From Frankiales bacterium (lineage in GTDB: Bacteria > Actinomycetota > Actinomycetes > Mycobacteriales > SCTD01): a stretch of 7,647 bases of DNA. The position numbers and the translations under genes are program-made. Under the pieces are notes generated by a model. The model did not search any database and was not told the DNA's origin. It saw nothing but the letters and a program-made list of their open reading frames with translations. Positions 5,325 through 7,647 of this stretch are shown piece by piece. The stretch lies in the NCBI GenBank assembly GCA_025965755.1, contig JAOPWI010000404.1:1-7647 (forward strand), in the 5' to 3' direction. How positions within the stretch are numbered: the first letter of the stretch is position 1; the number at the start of each line of letters is the position of its first letter.

Positions 5325-7647
5325 GCGCCAACGGCACGTTTCCGGTCGAGCCCTGGCAGCTGCGCGAGACCCACCTCGACCTCGACCGGCTGGGCCACTC
5401 GGAGTCGCTGTTCGCGCTCTCCAACGGCCACATCGGTCTGCGTGGCAACCTCGACGAGGGCGAGCCGTACGGCATCCCGGGCACCTACCTGAACTCCTTT
5501 TACGAGCAGCGGCCCCTTCCCTACGCCGAGGCCGGGTACGGCTACCCGGAGTCGGGCCAGACCATCGTCAACGTCACCAACGGCAAGCTGCTGCGCCTGC
5601 TCGTCGACGACGAGCCGTTCGACGTCCGCTACGGGACGCTCACGGCGCACGAGCGGGTGCTCGACCTGCGGGCCGGGACCCTGTCGCGCAGCGCCGAGTG
5701 GGTGTCACCGGCGGGGCGCGCCGTGAAGGTCCGCTCCACCCGCCTCGTGTCGTTCGCCCACCGCTCGGTGGCGGCCATCGCGTACGAGGTGGAGGCGCTC
5801 GACGACGACACGCGGGTCATCGTCCAGAGCGAGCTGGTCGCGAACGAGGCGCAGCCCGCGCTGTCGGCCGACCCGCGGGTCGCCGCGGTGCTCAACCGGC
5901 CGCTGGAGGCCGTCGAGCTCGATGTCGAGCAGGCCGGCGCGATGCTGCTGCACCGCACCCGCACCAGCGACCTGCTCATGGGCGCGGTCATGGACCACGA
6001 GGTCACGGTGCCGGGCCGGGTGGACGTGCACACCGAGGGCCGCGAGGACTGGGCCCGCACCACCGTCGCGTGCATCCTGCACCGGGGCGAGGTGCTGCGC
6101 ATCGTGAAGTACCTGGCCTACGGCTGGTCCGGCCAGAGATCGCAGCCGGCACTGCGCGACCAGGTGGACGCGGCCCTGACCGGCGCCCGCTACGCCGGCT
6201 GGGACGGCCTGGTCGCGCAGCAGCGCGCCTACCTCGAGGACTACTGGGACGCCGCCGACGTCGAGGTCGACGGCGACCCGGTCGTGCAGCAGGCCGTGCG
6301 CTTCGCGCTGTTCCACGTCCTGCAGGCCGGCGCGCGCGCCGAGCAGCGGGCCATCGGGGCCAAGGGCCTGACCGGGCCCGGCTATGACGGCCACGCCTTC
6401 TGGGACACCGAAGGCTTCGTGCTGCCGGTGCTGACCTACTCCAAGCCCGACGCCGCGGCCGACGTGCTGCGCTGGCGGCACTCGATCCTCGGGCTGGCGA
6501 AGGAGCGCGCCGCGACGCTCGGCCTGCGCGGCGCGGCCTTTCCCTGGCGGACGATCCGCGGGCAGGAGTGCTCGGCCTACTGGCCGGCCGGCACGGCCGG
6601 CTTCCACATCGGCGCCGACATCGCCTACGCGCTCGAGCGGCACCGGCTCGTCACGGGGGACGACACCCTGGAGAAGGAGATCGGCCTCGAGCTGCTCGTC
6701 GAGACGGCCCGCCTCTGGGCCTCGCTCGGGCACCACGACGTGCACGGCGTCTGGCACGTCGACGGCGTCACCGGGCCGGACGAGTACACCGCTGTCACCG
6801 ACGACAACGTCTTCACCAACCTCATGGCGGCGAAGAACCTGCGGGCCGCTGCCGGTGCGTGCGCCCGTCACCCGCAGCAGTCCGCGCGGCTCGGCGTCAC
6901 CACCGAGGAGACGGCCGCCTGGCGCGACGCCGCCGGTGCCGTGCACATCCCCTACGACGAGCACCTGGGCGTGCACCAGCAGTCCGCCGGGTTCACCAGG
7001 TACGCCGAGTGGGACTACGTCGGCTACCAGGACGCCTATCCGCTGCTCCTGTCCGCGCCGTACGTGCAGCTGTACCGCAAGCAGGTCATCAAGCAGGCCG
7101 ACCTGGTCCTCGCGATGCACTGGTGCGGCGAGCACTTCACGCCTGAGGAGAAGGCCCGCAACGTCGACTACTACGAGCGGCGCACCGTGCGCGACTCGTC
7201 CCTGTCGGCCTGCACGCAGGCGGTCCTGTGCGCCGAGGTGGGCCACCTGGAGCTCGCACACGACTACCTGCACGAGGCCGCGCTGGTCGACCTGCACGAT
7301 CTGCACCGCAACACCAAGGACGGCCTGCACCTGGCCTCGCTGGCCGGCACCTGGTCGGTGCTGGTGGAGGGCTTCGGCGGCCTGCGGGAGCGCAACGAGG
7401 GGCTGTGCCTGGACCCGCAGCTGCCCCCCGGCATCACGCGGTTGGAGTTCCGGCTGCGCTGGCACGGCGTGCGGCTGACGGTGGAGGTCACCCCGGACCA
7501 GGTGCGGTGCAGCGTCCGCGACGGCGCCGACGCGCAGGTCCAGCTGGCGCTCGCCGGGGAGGCGGTCACGGTGACGGCGGACGCGCCGGTCGTTCGGCGG
7601 CTCGAGCGCCGGCGGCCGCTGCTCCCCCGCCCCGAGCAGCCGCTCGG
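5321..7647 (+). CDS. GH65 inverting disaccharide phosphorylase, probably trehalose-type (3' end off window)
   Basis: The frame runs 775 codons from GTG at 5321 to the right edge without a stop. Family members are about 780-790 residues, so only the tail is missing. The domain order is an N-terminal beta-sandwich (about 1-270), a helical linker, an (alpha/alpha)6 barrel (about 310-695) and the start of a C-terminal beta-sheet domain. Visible signatures are FWDTEGF (Trp361, Asp362), TGPDEY with general acid Glu488 (compare Glu487 of Lactobacillus brevis maltose phosphorylase), Lys591-Gln592 in the substrate pocket, RDSSLS before the phosphate site, and His670 in the phosphate site (compare His671). 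GH65 phosphorylases convert an alpha-glucosyl disaccharide plus phosphate to beta-glucose 1-phosphate and glucose. The specificity loop (about 413-425, RGQECSAYWPAGT) resembles what I recall of trehalose phosphorylases rather than maltose or kojibiose enzymes, a tentative reading. GGAG at 5312-5315 is five bases from the start, and the 4-bp overlap indicates translational coupling to the mutase. No signal peptide is seen. Confidence 0.95.
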   Translation, partial: MSANGTFPVEPWQLRETHLDLDRLGHSESLFALSNGHIGLRGNLDEGEPYGIPGTYLNSFYEQRPLPYAEAGYGYPESGQTIVNVTNGKLLRLLVDDEPFDVRYGTLTAHERVLDLRAGTLSRSAEWVSPAGRAVKVRSTRLVSFAHRSVAAIAYEVEALDDDTRVIVQSELVANEAQPALSADPRVAAVLNRPLEAVELDVEQAGAMLLHRTRTSDLLMGAVMDHEVTVPGRVDVHTEGREDWARTTVACILHRGEVLRIVKYLAYGWSGQRSQPALRDQVDAALTGARYAGWDGLVAQQRAYLEDYWDAADVEVDGDPVVQQAVRFALFHVLQAGARAEQRAIGAKGLTGPGYDGHAFWDTEGFVLPVLTYSKPDAAADVLRWRHSILGLAKERAATLGLRGAAFPWRTIRGQECSAYWPAGTAGFHIGADIAYALERHRLVTGDDTLEKEIGLELLVETARLWASLGHHDVHGVWHVDGVTGPDEYTAVTDDNVFTNLMAAKNLRAAAGACARHPQQSARLGVTTEETAAWRDAAGAVHIPYDEHLGVHQQSAGFTRYAEWDYVGYQDAYPLLLSAPYVQLYRKQVIKQADLVLAMHWCGEHFTPEEKARNVDYYERRTVRDSSLSACTQAVLCAEVGHLELAHDYLHEAALVDLHDLHRNTKDGLHLASLAGTWSVLVEGFGGLRERNEGLCLDPQLPPGITRLEFRLRWHGVRLTVEVTPDQVRCSVRDGADAQVQLALAGEAVTVTADAPVVRRLERRRPLLPRPEQPL

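Noticed and set aside
5281..6387. A plus-strand frame of 368 codons overlapping the mutase end and GH65 start
   Set aside because: It is an out-of-frame reading of the GH65 gene, mostly Arg/Gly/Ala/Pro, without a family signature.
5705..7465. A minus-strand frame of 586 codons opposite the GH65 gene
   Set aside because: The plus-strand frame encodes a GH65 enzyme with all catalytic residues, and the opposite frame shows no domain.

Overview
The window comes from a bacterial chromosome with very high G+C. Nearly every codon in the real genes ends in G or C, GTG starts are common, and long spurious open frames lie opposite real genes. Gene content points to an actinobacterium. The pair of a beta-phosphoglucomutase-like HAD protein followed by a GH65 glycoside phosphorylase matches, from memory, the mycobacterial Rv3400-Rv3401 arrangement. 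I cannot place the genus from sequence alone.

Layout: (1) Positions 1-454, minus strand, hold the 5' part of an unrecognised gene. It has a compact Cys/His motif and an acidic low-complexity tail encoded partly by a 27-bp tandem repeat; it runs off the left edge. (2) Positions 455-661 are a non-coding gap with a small repeat/hairpin arrangement and no convincing terminator. (3) Positions 662-4492, minus strand, hold a complete hrpA-type DEAH-box RNA helicase of 1276 residues. (4) Positions 4493-4589 are a divergent intergenic region. It has a good -10 box for hrpA that implies an almost leaderless transcript, and a small hairpin plus Shine-Dalgarno for the rightward gene. (5) Positions 4590-5324, plus strand, encode the beta-phosphoglucomutase-like protein. 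(6) From 5321 to the right edge, plus strand, lies a GH65 phosphorylase that overlaps the previous gene by 4 bp (GTGA). It lacks only its last few residues.

The two rightward genes form a translationally coupled catabolic module. GH65 phosphorylases split an alpha-linked disaccharide (trehalose, maltose, kojibiose or similar) with phosphate, inverting the anomeric centre to give beta-glucose 1-phosphate and glucose. Beta-phosphoglucomutase then converts beta-glucose 1-phosphate into glucose 6-phosphate for central metabolism. All expected catalytic residues are present in both proteins. The helicase is transcribed divergently and has no evident metabolic link to the pair. I see no RNA genes, CRISPR array, insertion sequence, phage genes or attachment site. 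The main unexplained item is the Cys-motif protein at the left edge.
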